This document shows positions 11,976 to 22,047 of a stretch of DNA of 64,000 nt, in pieces (the stretch's first letter is position 1; every line of letters starts with the position of its first letter). The position numbers were made by a program, and so were the translations under genes. The stretch spans positions 148,191,501 through 148,255,500 of the forward strand of contig JAZBRS010000026.1 in NCBI GenBank assembly GCA_037176725.1, in the 5' to 3' direction. The stretch comes from Posidonia oceanica. Lineage: Eukaryota > Streptophyta > Magnoliopsida > Alismatales > Posidoniaceae. A model generated the notes under the pieces. That model was not told where the DNA came from, made no database searches, and worked only from the letters and a program-made list of their open reading frames with translations.

Positions 11976-13178
11976 CTAGTCAACCTGGGCCTTCTTTGGC
12001 TGCCTGGAGTCGGGGAATAGGGGGCCGCCTGGCGGGACTTCAGTGATTGGCCAGAACTGTCGGACTTCAGCTTCATAATCAGGAGTGCATCCAGTACCTC
12101 TCACAGCTGCAACGTCTGTAGATTGGACCCCATGCTGCATCAGACTAGCAAGCTTCTGGGTTGGGGCAGTGGTGCTGAGAGGATAAGTCTGTAGAAGCTC
12201 GGGCACTGTACTGTCAATGAAGGCGCCCTGCTGGAAGCCGAACTGGCGCATGACCCTGATTGGATGGTACTCTACGCCTGCTGTGAAGCCTGGAAGAATG
12301 ATCAGCCGCGTGTCACGCGCGCTGAAGAAGATTGTGAATGGCTCTGCTGCAGAAGGAACGATGCGCCAGATCACAGCGTCGTCAGTCAGTGCTGACAGCC
12401 TCTCGTACTCGTCTTTGACGCTCTTGTCTGCTCTGGTACGGGCGCTGCTGCAGTAGGCTTCGAAAGCATGCACTTGAGGGCGCAGAAGGTCCATCTCTAA
12501 GTGCGCGGTCAGCCAGACTTGTATAAGTGCTCCGCAACCGTGGAAGTGGCGGCAGCGATGAGAAATGCGGTCCAGCCCGCGATAAGTTTCTGCCAAGACG
12601 ACTGGTGCCAGGTCTATGTGCTGGGTCACCACAGCTAGTGCAATCTCTGCGACCTCGATGGCCACTGTCAGTCGGCCATGAGTAAAGATTAGTTCGCCCA
12701 GAAAGTGGATGACGAATCCTCGGAGCCACAGCTCATCTCCGAGGTCAGCACGCTTGTTCAAGATATCATCAAGGTATGCAAGGCGAAGCATAGGCTCTGG
12801 TCCACTGGTGCAGATTAGCTTCTGTTGGCAGTCTTGAGTGGAGAGCCCAGTCAGTTGGTTCAGGACCCGGAGATATCCGTCGCGCCTCATGAAAACAGGC
12901 GGCCCCAAGATCTTTGAAAAGCCGCATATCCGACGCACCTCTTCCAGTGTAGGTGTCAGCTCAGTTTTGTTGAAGCGGAAGACATGATGCGCCGGCTTCC
13001 AGAATCTCGCGGCGGCACACAGAAGGTGACGGCTGACCTCCACATCAGCAGCCTTTAGCAGCTTGGTTGGTATGCCCCACAGGCGCAACTTTTCACAGTC
13101 TTGTAGAGTGAGCCTGCTGATCCACTCTCGCAGGGTTTCTGAGCAGTGTGCAGGAGTTAACAGAGTAGGAAAGCCCAT
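11976..13178 (-). CDS. Plant mobile domain/DUF7745-like protein encoded downstream of pol (400 aa)
   Basis: An intact ATG-to-stop ORF in the same strand as gag-pol, 1.48 kb after the pol stop and before the 3' UTR repeats. Visible features are an N-terminal segment with CSETLREWISRLT, then RFWKPAHHVFRF followed at once by ELTPTLEEVRRICGF, a pattern I associate with the plant mobile domain/DUF7745 proteins common in plant genomes and transposons. The middle is helix-rich (ELWLRGFVIHFLGELIF; EVAEIALAVVTQHIDLAPVVL), and the C terminus is charged. There is no obvious signal peptide, zinc finger or nuclease motif. Element B carries the same ORF at the same place, so it is an established part of this lineage and not a chance capture by one copy. 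Function is unknown; a role in silencing escape, chromatin or targeting is only a guess. How it would be translated (spliced mRNA or own promoter) is not clear. The family assignment is from recalled motifs. Confidence 0.75.
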   Translation of the reverse strand: MGFPTLLTPAHCSETLREWISRLTLQDCEKLRLWGIPTKLLKAADVEVSRHLLCAAARFWKPAHHVFRFNKTELTPTLEEVRRICGFSKILGPPVFMRRDGYLRVLNQLTGLSTQDCQQKLICTSGPEPMLRLAYLDDILNKRADLGDELWLRGFVIHFLGELIFTHGRLTVAIEVAEIALAVVTQHIDLAPVVLAETYRGLDRISHRCRHFHGCGALIQVWLTAHLEMDLLRPQVHAFEAYCSSARTRADKSVKDEYERLSALTDDAVIWRIVPSAAEPFTIFFSARDTRLIILPGFTAGVEYHPIRVMRQFGFQQGAFIDSTVPELLQTYPLSTTAPTQKLASLMQHGVQSTDVAAVRGTGCTPDYEAEVRQFWPITEVPPGGPLFPDSRQPKKAQVD

Positions 13179-14658
13179 TACGCTGATTTGCAGAGGGACA
13201 GGCAGATAGCTGCAGAAACTTGAAAGTACCTGCTATCGATAAACAGTCAGATCTCGCAGGTATGTAATCTTTGACAACAAGCAGAAGCTGAGACTGAAAA
13301 TGTAGTTCCATATGCATTCAGCAGTTGATAACAGAACATAGCAATTAAGCACAAATAAACAAAGGGAATTGGCAGCAGTCCGGCAAATGCGGGGGCGAGG
13401 GCCGGCAGGTGATCTGGACCGGTGCAGCTTGAGTGTCGTCGATGCGCCTTTGCTGGGGAGAAGTACTGCCTCAGGGCCTGAGCGTGTTGCAGAGCGGAGA
13501 GATTGGCGGAAGGGGAAAGGAAGAAGATGCATGAATGCAAGATGCTAGTGACATGCTTATGAGGATGAATATTATTGGATGAGTAAGTATGCTTGAATGG
13601 ATGGGTATGCTTGGGTGGATGCTTGAGTGCCCTCAGCGTACGGAGTGCTTTGGTGCCTGCTGCAGAGGAAGGGAGTGGTCCTTGACTCACTGGGCCCTGC
13701 TCAGACTCTCGGCTTATTGGTGGTGCTCCGGAACAGGTCGTTGGCATTATACAGGTGGTGGTGTGGTGAGGACAGACTACTGACTGCACTCTCAGGACCT
13801 ACACCTATTCTTTCAGCTCTCTTTTTTTTGAAAGGTTTCTCCCTCATAGGTATGCAGTCTTTCTCTGCCCCTAGCTAGGAGAAGGTATGTGTTTGCTCTT
13901 GGGAGGATGTGGTAGACCCCTTTTTCAGGCTTGACATGCTGGGGATCTCTAGTAAAGTATGGGGGATAACGGTGCCTTGTGTTTTTTGGGCTGCCTTTGC
14001 CCTTTTCTTCTTTTTCCTTTTTTTTTTGTTTTGCTTGCTTTTCTCCTTTTTTTTGTTTTTGTTTTTGTTCTATCTCTTTTTTCTTCTTTTTTTTTCTTTT
14101 TTGCTTGATCTTTTTCCTCTTTTTTTTTTTGGCTTCTGCTATCCCCATTCTGGTGGCAAAAGAAGGGTGCTTGAATGGTAATGGATTTAGGCTTTGGGTC
14201 TGCTGTGTGATGGGTAGAAGGAGCAGGGTTAGACTGCACACCCCTATCTCTAGGGCCGGCTTCTGTCTTCGTCTTCTGTTCCTTCGATGTGCCCAAACCT
14301 AGATGTCTATTCTCACTTTTTTCAAGCTCACATCCTAACATTTTTTCTCCCTCAGAGGTGTATGTCCTTGCGAGATTGGGCAGTTCGCCTGTCCTTATTG
14401 GTGGTGGCTCCCTCACTCGCTAAGACATCTAAGTAGTGCCAGGTGAGGCAGGGTGACTCTTTCCAGAGCAGGCAAGCACTTCCGGTTGTCATCACCGGGC
14501 AGAAGATGCGATGTTTGAGAGGATGATGATGATGATTTGAAAAGAAGGAATGCAAGAGTTGAAAGGGTGATGATGATGATTTGAAGTAGAATTGAAGCAA
14601 GAAGGCGAGAATGTAAGTGCAGGTGGGAGAAAGGCATCTGCAACGGGGCCGCTTTCGG
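13179..14658 (-). other. Spacer between the mobile-domain ORF and pol of element A
   Basis: About 1.5 kb with no convincing gene. It includes a long T/C-rich run on the + strand (13985-14135) and GATGATGAT repeats (14520-14585). B has the equivalent spacer at 42873-44223 with similar low-complexity A/G runs. It could be intronic for the downstream ORF, but no splice pair is proposed. Confidence 0.5.
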
Positions 14659-17600
14659 CTACTGATAGTATTTCTTCAGATAGCAGAGGTTGACGGGCTC
14701 AGACTGCTCGACCTGGTCCATGTCCTCAAGGGTTACAGCGCCTCCCGAAAAGATCTGCTTGACTACAAAGGGGCCACGCCAATTGGGTCGGAATTTCCCT
14801 CGACCGTCAGGCAAATGAATGGCGCGCAAGACAAGGTCCCCTGGTTGGAAACTTCTGGGCTGGACCTTCTTCAAGAATGCTCTGGCCATCCGCTTCTGAT
14901 AGTAGTGAGCGTTGTGCATGGCTTGCAGTCTGCGCTCGTCAATCAGGTTCAGTTGGACGCAGCGGTCTTCGACCCATTCTGCTCCTTCCAACTCAGCTTC
15001 CCGCAGAATCCGTAGAGAGGGGATTTCCACTTCAACAGGTAACACCGCTTCCATGCTGTACACTAGAGAGTACGGGGTGGCTCCTGTAGAGGTCCTGATT
15101 GATGTCCTGTACGCCCAGAGTGCGTACGGGAGCTTGTCGTGCCAATCCTTGTGGATTTCTGCCATTTTCTTCAGGATCTTGACAATGTTTTTGTTTGCAG
15201 ATTCCATTGCTCCGTTCATCTGAGGCCGATAGGGCGAGGATCGATGGTGCTTGATCTTGAGACTTTGCAGGTATTCTTCGATCCTTTTGGCAATGAAGTT
15301 TGAGCCGTTATCAGAGATGACAGAGTGCGGGACCCCATATCGGGCAACAATATTGTTTCTGATAAATTTTTCTGTTGCCGCAGCGGTGACTGTCCTGTAA
15401 GAGGCTGCTTCCACCCACTTGGTAAAGTAATCGATCGCTACCAGAATGTAACGATGACCATTTGAAGCAGCAGGGTGGATGGCGCCAATGACATCGATCC
15501 CCCAGGTGGAGAAAGGCCATGGCGAAGACATGTTGTGCAGCTGATGTGGAGGGGCTTTGATGAAGTTACCATGGATTTGACAGTTGTGGCATCTACGCAC
15601 GAACCGGCAGCAGTCGGCTTCCATGGTCTGCCAGAAATAACCTTGCAGCATGATCTTCTTGGCCAGGAGGACGCTGTTCATGTGCGGGCCACAGGTCCCC
15701 GCATGCACTTGAAGCATCAGCGTGTCAGCCTCCGATTTGTTCAGACAGCGCAGTAGCATCTGATTGTATGACCTTCTGTACAGCTGTCCAGCCCCTAACA
15801 CATACTTTAACGCCAGACGCGCCAAAGTTCTCTTGTCCGCTGCCGTGGTATCAGGAGGAAAGCTACCAGACTCCAGGAAGGATTTTATGTCTTGATACCA
15901 GGGCTGCCCCTCTGCGGGATCCGCTTCCTCTATGCTCATGCAGTATGCAGGCTGTTCAATGCGAGTGACTGATACATCCACAGTGCTGTCTTCTGAAATG
16001 GTGAGCCAGGATGCCAGAGTTGCTAGTGCGTCTGCATACGCGTTCTTTGCTCTGTTCAGGTACGTGAAGCGGATGCTCTTGAATTTTTCCATCAGCCTCA
16101 GCAGGTGTTCGTGATACGGCACAAGCTTGGGATCTTTTGTCTTCCAATCGCCGTTCACTTGAGAAATCACCAGCATGGCATCGCCGTGCACATGCAGCTT
16201 CTGCGCGTCATGCTCAAGGGCGACTTTCAACCCCAGGATGCACGCTTCGTATTCTACTTCATTGTTCGTGCAGGTGAAAGTCAGCTTCCTTGCGAAAGGA
16301 GTCATCTGTCCTTGGGGCGTGGTCAGCACTGCGCCTACGCCTCGGCCCTTCTTGTTGACTGCACCATCAAAGTAGAGCTGCCATTCCTCTGCTTCTTCAG
16401 GATCTTTCTGCTCAGAGTCCTCCATTGCAAAGAGAATGTCTTCATCAAGGAACTGTGTCTGGAGGGGTTGGTATTCAGGCAGAGGGAGGTCAGCAAGATG
16501 GTCTGCCATTGCTTGACCCTTCATGGATTTCTGTGTGACAAAGGTGATGTCATACTGGGACAATAACACCTGCCACTTGGCACATCTGCCCACCATGGCC
16601 GGCTTCTGAAAGAGGAATTTGATGGGATCATGCCGGCATAAGAGCTGCACTGGGTAGGCCATCAAGTAGTGTCTCAGCTTCTGTGCAGCCCAGACAAGGG
16701 ACAGGCAAGTCTTCTCTAGTGTTGTGTACCTGGCTTCACATTCATTAAACTTCTTGCTCAGGTAGTAGATGGCGCGCTCCTTCCTACCAGATTCGTCATG
16801 TTGGCCCAAGACGGCGCCCATGGAATGCTGCGTGGTAGAAAGGTAGAGAAGCAAGGGTCTCCCCGGCGTAGGCGGGACCAGGACAGGAGGCTTGATCAAC
16901 AGCTGCTTGATCTTGGCAAATGCAGCCTGACACTCCTCGTTCCAGTGAATCTGCGCATTCTTCTTCAAGAGCTTGAATATGGGTTCACAGATGGGCGTAA
17001 GCTGTGCAATGAAGCGACTGATATATTGTAAACGCCCAAGCAGACTTCTGACTTCTTTTTCAGTCCTGGGGGGTGGCATGTCCACGATGGCTTGTGCTTT
17101 CAACGGGTCCACCTCAATCCCCCTTTGGCTAACAATGTAGCCGAGCAATTTGCCAGAAGATACCCCGAATACGCACTTCTTGGGATTCAAGTGCAGCTTA
17201 TACTTCCGTAGACGGTCAAAGAGCTTTCTGAGACAGGCAAGATGATCCTCGGGCTCTTTGGTTTTGGCAATCATATCGTCTACATAGACCTCCACTTCTT
17301 GGTGCATGAGGTCGTGGAATAGCGCAGTCATGGCCCTCTGATAGGTTGCACCAGCGTTCTTCAGGCCGAACGGCATGACTTGGTAGCAGAAGACTCCCCA
17401 AGGGGTGATGAATGAGGTCTTTTCCATGTCTTCTTCTGCCATCTTGATCTGATTGTATCCAGAGAAGCCATCCATGAAGGAGAGCATTTTGTGGCCCGCT
17501 GTATTGTCGACTAGGACGTCAATGTGGGGCAATGGAAAGTCGTCCTTGGGACTCGCCTTGTTCAGGTCCCTGTAGTCGATGCAGATCCGGATTCGGCCAT

Positions 17601-20600
17601 CTTTCTTGGGCACAGGTACAATGTTTGCCAGCCATTCAGGATAAAGAACGACCTTCAGAAAGTTGACTCCAAGCTGCTTCATTATCTCTTCTTTGATCAT
17701 AAGCAGCCACTGCGGTCGCCATCTTCTTAGCTTCTGCTTTACTGGCTTGGCATCTGGATTTAATGGCAGATTGTGCACCACTATCTCTATGTCAAGGCCG
17801 ACCATATCTTCATAACTCCAGGCGAAGACATCCGCATATTCTTTTAGGAATGCGATGAACTCTGCTCGAGCCTGGGAGGACAGCTGGGCACTGATGCAAA
17901 TTTCTCTGACTTCCTCAGCTGTGCCAATGTTGACAACCTCTGTTTCTTCTTCGACGTGGAGGTTGGGGCCTTCTGGGTCGTCGTTATAGGGCTGGAACTC
18001 GGGCAAAGGTTCGTCAATCTCATCTATGCCCGTATCATCCTTTTCTCCATAAGCAACAAGTTCTGAGAGGATCTCTTTCTCAAAAGAGGGACTTGTGATG
18101 TCAAAAGAGTGCATGTGTTCCGCTGCTTGGCCCTGGTGACGCTTCAGGATGGTCACGCTTACTCGAGTATTCTTGTAGCCTCGGTGCGCGACCTCCGTCC
18201 CAGCAACTCCTTCTGCTGTTTGCTCTGGCCTGACTGACTCTGCTGAGTGCTCTGCTGATTCTACTGAGGGCTCAACTGACTCTGCTGCTGATACTGCTGA
18301 CTGCTCTGCCAACTGTGCTGCTGAGGCTGCTGAGGCATTCTGCTCTGCTGCTGCTGCATCTACTGTTGATGCTCCCCCCTCTGGGTCTTCTAGTGTGCTC
18401 GTGGAGGATATGCCGGACTGGCGGCTGATCTGGTTACTGCCGCTCGATGCCTTGCTCAAGTGAGGCATGGGTTGCAAAAACCACCTAGACCCGCCTTCTG
18501 GTTGAAGAGTGATGAGCTCATCTGGTCTAGGGGAGTCCGACGCTGCTGAGACTTCTAGGACCATGATAGAAGTATGGTCCTCTTGCAGAGAAGAATCCGT
18601 AACTACGGCTTTTCCTTTCCTTTCTGCAGCTTGATGGTCTGCCAGGTCTTCTGCTATCGACTTGAGCTGTTCTTGATAAAGCAACTCTAAGTCGGACATC
18701 CAAGAATCGACCTGGGCTTCTATCGCCACTCCTTCTTCTTCGTCTGAGGGGGAGTCGACGTAGTAGGCGCCGGGGGCCTGCAGCACTGGCCTGGCTGCAA
18801 GATGGATCGCCGCCCTTGGAGTCTGCATGATCTGGTTCACGGGCGCGTCCACTGATGGCAGTTCAGATGTAGAAGGCCCAAATAGACAGGCCAGCGGTGC
18901 TACTAATGAATAAGCTTCTAGGGTCACTGTCGGAGAGTAAGCAGGGGTGCTCTTTGGAGGGCTCAAGGGCCCGGAGAGTGTAGTGCTCAGTTGGCCTTTT
19001 GTATCGGGCTGTAACTGAGAGAGCGCAGCCTCTGACGCCATAGGGTCTTGCCATGAGAGCTGCTGCAGGTTGTCAGGAGAATGCGGAGCGGACTGCGCCA
19101 GCTGCATTCCTGAAGATGATGCTGAAGGAGCAGGCTGGGCCACGCTGCTGACTGAGTTGATGGACTGCCCCTCCAGAGATGGGGGCAATGGCACTGATGT
19201 GTCTGTGTCCACTGGTAGCATACTTGGTTCTGCCAAAAGGAGTGTCTCCGACTCCTGCACTGCTGCTGACTGTTCTTGGAGAACTGGTGTGGCTGCTGAA
19301 GGATGAGAACTTGCATCTGCCACAGGGCCTGCTGAGCTGCCTGCTGTTTCTGCCAAAGGGGGAGCTAAATAAACTGACTGTGGGGCCTCTGCTCTGACCA
19401 CTGTTTCTGCTGAGTTGATTGGGACTGCCTCTGTTGCATCAGACTGCTCCTCATCCGAGTAGTAGTCCTCAATACACACCCAATCCTCTGCCGGCGTTGT
19501 GGCTTGGTAGTCGGTTGATCCCAGAATTCCTGCACTGGTAAAGTTAGTGAGGTCTCTGGGAATGGCTGACGCACGATCTTTGAGCTGGAAGCAGTGATCT
19601 TCGTCGGGCTTGGGTTCGTAGCCAAGGCCTTCAGATTTCCTTCGCTCCACTGCTACGATCGGCTCCACGATCCCTTGGCCGTGACGCCCGAGCGGCGTAC
19701 CCTTTATGTAACCCCATCTGTGACATACATTCTCGACCATTCGAAAGGGGTTGCTGTGAACGGTCAAGGAGTTGACGCGTTCAAGATCAGGAACGAAGTT
19801 AACTGGCTCGCACTGGTTAACGCGATAGAGGGCTTCAGAAGTCTCGGGGTCAAACGGGATGGATTGCGAAGACACGGGAGAGACTGCTTCAATCTGCTCC
19901 TTCTCAAAGTTCTCCGCCATGACGACGATGACATCATCGCCACGACGGTACTTTATCATTTGATGGAGGGTCAAAGGGAGGACCTGATGCTTGTGGAGCC
20001 AAGGGCGCCCAAGCAGAAGATTGAAGTTAGGCTTCAAGTCGACGACATAGAATTCTACGTCGAAGACGACCGGACCGATAGCCAGAGGGATGATCAGAAT
20101 CCCTAGAGCGTCATGGTGAGTGTTGTCAAAAGCAGTCATTCCCTTCACGGCTGGCGTGATATCCTCGGCTTTGAATCCGAGCTTCGTTGCTGTACGCAAG
20201 GGGCAGACGTTAAGGCCTGACCCGTTATCAACCAGTGTTAGGGGAATGCAAAAGTTTTTGAACTGCACCGTGACGAACAGGGGCTGGTTGTGATTAATCC
20301 CTGCTGGAGGCAGCTCATCGCTTGTGAAAGAGATGACCTGGGGCTCCGCGATTAACCCAACCATGCTCTCCAAGGCAGAAGGCTCAATGGATTGGGACAC
20401 ACGAGCAGCCTGGAACACGCGAAGAAAAGCCTCGCGGTGCTCGACAGAAGTGTGGATCAAATCCCAGATGGAGATGTCGGCTTTGACCTTCTTAAGCTGG
20501 GAGGTTAGGTCTGCTTTAGGTTGGCTTCTCCTAGCAGCTGGAGGAGTGATTCTGGCAGGTTCTACAGGGGTGGTGACAGGAAGCTGGGTTACTACAGGTT

Positions 20601-22047
20601 GGCTAGGGATTTGGCTAACTACAGGCTGATCCGGGGTTGGATCTGCTAAGGGTTGGCCTGAGGGTGGGGGTATAACAGGTCCAGGGTGAGTTGGCCTAGT
20701 TGCCGGTGCTGGGGGCCTGTAAATCCTCCCTGATCGCGTTACTTCCGCGCACATTTCTGTGGCGTAGCTGTAAGGGACGCGATGGGTGTCCAGGGTCAAG
20801 TCAATGACGACTGGAGCATGTGCTGCGAGCACAGGAGGGGTTACAGGGGGACCTACAGGATGTTGAGGTCTATCTAGTGGGTAAGGTTGTTGGGGTGGGA
20901 AGGCTGGGGCAGGTTGAGGTCTGCCTAGAAGGTGTAGCTGAGGCCGCCCTAAAAGGTGGATGGGAGAACTAGGCTGGGCTCTGGCTAAGAGGTGTACAGG
21001 GGATTGAGCCTGAGGGAGCACGGTGGGGGGTGCGAGAGGACGCTCCGGCCTGGCACGCGGTCGGATCAAATGGATTCCCGACTCGGAGCCGGCAACTGCC
21101 GCCAAATAGAGACTGACTGGGAAAGGCTCAGAGATGTCAGAGATAAGATCAGAAGGGTCTACTACAAAAGTAGCGGGCCCAGAAGGAAAGACAGAGTGGA
21201 CGCCTGAGGTTCCCGCCCCTCCCGGATAAGAATGCTCCGGTAAAGGTTGGCGGACGATGCCAGAATACGGGGGAACAGCTGGAGATGCAGATGCATGAGT
21301 GCGTGCTTGAGTGGAAGCCTCGTGCGTGTCGATCACAATCGTTCCCGATTCGATCAGGTCCTGAATCGTGTTCCGCAGGGAGAAGCAATTGTCCGTCGAA
21401 TGCCCGACGCTTCGATGGAAATTGCAGAAGAGGTCCGGCCTAAACCAATGCGGCAGAGGGCTTGGCGGCGGACGAACCTCCGGGAACTTCAGGAGCGATG
21501 CCACCTTTGGCAAGATGACCGTGAGTGGTTCCACCAGTGGGGTGAAATTCCTCCTCTCAGCGGGTGGTCTTCTTTGCCTTGGGTGTGAGCCTTGCTGGAC
21601 CGGTGCGGCAGGATAGACCGGTCTAGCGGTGGTAGTGATGTGCGGTGTGTGCGAGTTCCTAGGTGCAGGAGCGTACACCATCTGAGCTGGGGCAGGCCGA
21701 GACGGCAAGCGAACAAGTACAGCAGGAGAATCGACGAATGCAACAGCAGGTTTCGACGAATCCTTCCTCTTCGGGCGATTGTTGTTGCTGCCGCTGTTGT
21801 TGTTGAAGGTGCTGCTGTTAACACTGTTGCTGCTTATCGCTGCCTGCTTAGCGAACGCAGAGAGAGCCGGGAAGTTGCCACTCCATAAAGAACTCTCCAC
21901 GCGCGCTCCAGCTCTGATGAGTGCCGCAAAAGTAGTGACTGGCTGAATGCTAAGCAGAGCTCCGAGAGACGGCTGCACCCCTTTGATAACGATCTCGATA
22001 GACTCCTCGTCAGAGGGTCTATCTCGAACCTGAGAGGCAAGGGCGCG
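14659..22047 (-). CDS. Gag C-terminus plus Pol polyprotein of element A (PR-RT-RH-aRH-INT)
   Basis: 2462 codons are open from the second gag TAG to the pol stop. Numbering from 21978: gag zinc knuckle of the C-X2-H-X4-H-X4-C form near residues 180-195; pepsin-like protease with DNGSG near 583 and LLGRPW near 655; a very long Ser/Ala/Gln/Glu-rich PR-RT spacer (~700-1400); reverse transcriptase with the ICIDYRDLN block near 1470 and the catalytic YVDD near 1567; connection RNase H with YYLSKKFNECEARYTTLEK near 1740; a second, archaeal-type RNase H with YFDGA, EYEA, GDAMLV and YADALA from about 1868 to 1985; integrase with an H-H-C-C zinc site (2095-2130) and D-D-E residues in GID, SDNGSNF and ESANK (2160-2260); and a GPF-type C-terminal patch near 2400. 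Dual RNase H is typical of the Tat lineage. All visible catalytic residues are present, so the enzymes look functional. Expression would need read-through, splicing or an intact source copy because of the gag TAGs. Confidence 0.93.
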   Translation of the reverse strand, partial: RALASQVRDRPSDEESIEIVIKGVQPSLGALLSIQPVTTFAALIRAGARVESSLWSGNFPALSAFAKQAAISSNSVNSSTFNNNSGSNNNRPKRKDSSKPAVAFVDSPAVLVRLPSRPAPAQMVYAPAPRNSHTPHITTTARPVYPAAPVQQGSHPRQRRPPAERRNFTPLVEPLTVILPKVASLLKFPEVRPPPSPLPHWFRPDLFCNFHRSVGHSTDNCFSLRNTIQDLIESGTIVIDTHEASTQARTHASASPAVPPYSGIVRQPLPEHSYPGGAGTSGVHSVFPSGPATFVVDPSDLISDISEPFPVSLYLAAVAGSESGIHLIRPRARPERPLAPPTVLPQAQSPVHLLARAQPSSPIHLLGRPQLHLLGRPQPAPAFPPQQPYPLDRPQHPVGPPVTPPVLAAHAPVVIDLTLDTHRVPYSYATEMCAEVTRSGRIYRPPAPATRPTHPGPVIPPPSGQPLADPTPDQPVVSQIPSQPVVTQLPVTTPVEPARITPPAARRSQPKADLTSQLKKVKADISIWDLIHTSVEHREAFLRVFQAARVSQSIEPSALESMVGLIAEPQVISFTSDELPPAGINHNQPLFVTVQFKNFCIPLTLVDNGSGLNVCPLRTATKLGFKAEDITPAVKGMTAFDNTHHDALGILIIPLAIGPVVFDVEFYVVDLKPNFNLLLGRPWLHKHQVLPLTLHQMIKYRRGDDVIVVMAENFEKEQIEAVSPVSSQSIPFDPETSEALYRVNQCEPVNFVPDLERVNSLTVHSNPFRMVENVCHRWGYIKGTPLGRHGQGIVEPIVAVERRKSEGLGYEPKPDEDHCFQLKDRASAIPRDLTNFTSAGILGSTDYQATTPAEDWVCIEDYYSDEEQSDATEAVPINSAETVVRAEAPQSVYLAPPLAETAGSSAGPVADASSHPSAATPVLQEQSAAVQESETLLLAEPSMLPVDTDTSVPLPPSLEGQSINSVSSVAQPAPSASSSGMQLAQSAPHSPDNLQQLSWQDPMASEAALSQLQPDTKGQLSTTLSGPLSPPKSTPAYSPTVTLEAYSLVAPLACLFGPSTSELPSVDAPVNQIMQTPRAAIHLAARPVLQAPGAYYVDSPSDEEEGVAIEAQVDSWMSDLELLYQEQLKSIAEDLADHQAAERKGKAVVTDSSLQEDHTSIMVLEVSAASDSPRPDELITLQPEGGSRWFLQPMPHLSKASSGSNQISRQSGISSTSTLEDPEGGASTVDAAAAEQNASAASAAQLAEQSAVSAAESVEPSVESAEHSAESVRPEQTAEGVAGTEVAHRGYKNTRVSVTILKRHQGQAAEHMHSFDITSPSFEKEILSELVAYGEKDDTGIDEIDEPLPEFQPYNDDPEGPNLHVEEETEVVNIGTAEEVREICISAQLSSQARAEFIAFLKEYADVFAWSYEDMVGLDIEIVVHNLPLNPDAKPVKQKLRRWRPQWLLMIKEEIMKQLGVNFLKVVLYPEWLANIVPVPKKDGRIRICIDYRDLNKASPKDDFPLPHIDVLVDNTAGHKMLSFMDGFSGYNQIKMAEEDMEKTSFITPWGVFCYQVMPFGLKNAGATYQRAMTALFHDLMHQEVEVYVDDMIAKTKEPEDHLACLRKLFDRLRKYKLHLNPKKCVFGVSSGKLLGYIVSQRGIEVDPLKAQAIVDMPPPRTEKEVRSLLGRLQYISRFIAQLTPICEPIFKLLKKNAQIHWNEECQAAFAKIKQLLIKPPVLVPPTPGRPLLLYLSTTQHSMGAVLGQHDESGRKERAIYYLSKKFNECEARYTTLEKTCLSLVWAAQKLRHYLMAYPVQLLCRHDPIKFLFQKPAMVGRCAKWQVLLSQYDITFVTQKSMKGQAMADHLADLPLPEYQPLQTQFLDEDILFAMEDSEQKDPEEAEEWQLYFDGAVNKKGRGVGAVLTTPQGQMTPFARKLTFTCTNNEVEYEACILGLKVALEHDAQKLHVHGDAMLVISQVNGDWKTKDPKLVPYHEHLLRLMEKFKSIRFTYLNRAKNAYADALATLASWLTISEDSTVDVSVTRIEQPAYCMSIEEADPAEGQPWYQDIKSFLESGSFPPDTTAADKRTLARLALKYVLGAGQLYRRSYNQMLLRCLNKSEADTLMLQVHAGTCGPHMNSVLLAKKIMLQGYFWQTMEADCCRFVRRCHNCQIHGNFIKAPPHQLHNMSSPWPFSTWGIDVIGAIHPAASNGHRYILVAIDYFTKWVEAASYRTVTAAATEKFIRNNIVARYGVPHSVISDNGSNFIAKRIEEYLQSLKIKHHRSSPYRPQMNGAMESANKNIVKILKKMAEIHKDWHDKLPYALWAYRTSIRTSTGATPYSLVYSMEAVLPVEVEIPSLRILREAELEGAEWVEDRCVQLNLIDERRLQAMHNAHYYQKRMARAFLKKVQPRSFQPGDLVLRAIHLPDGRGKFRPNWRGPFVVKQIFSGGAVTLEDMDQVEQSEPVNLCYLKKYYQ

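Noticed and set aside
13985..14135. Possible regulatory polypyrimidine tract or second PPT
   Set aside because: Low-complexity run without a neighbouring LTR boundary; B has only a loose equivalent.
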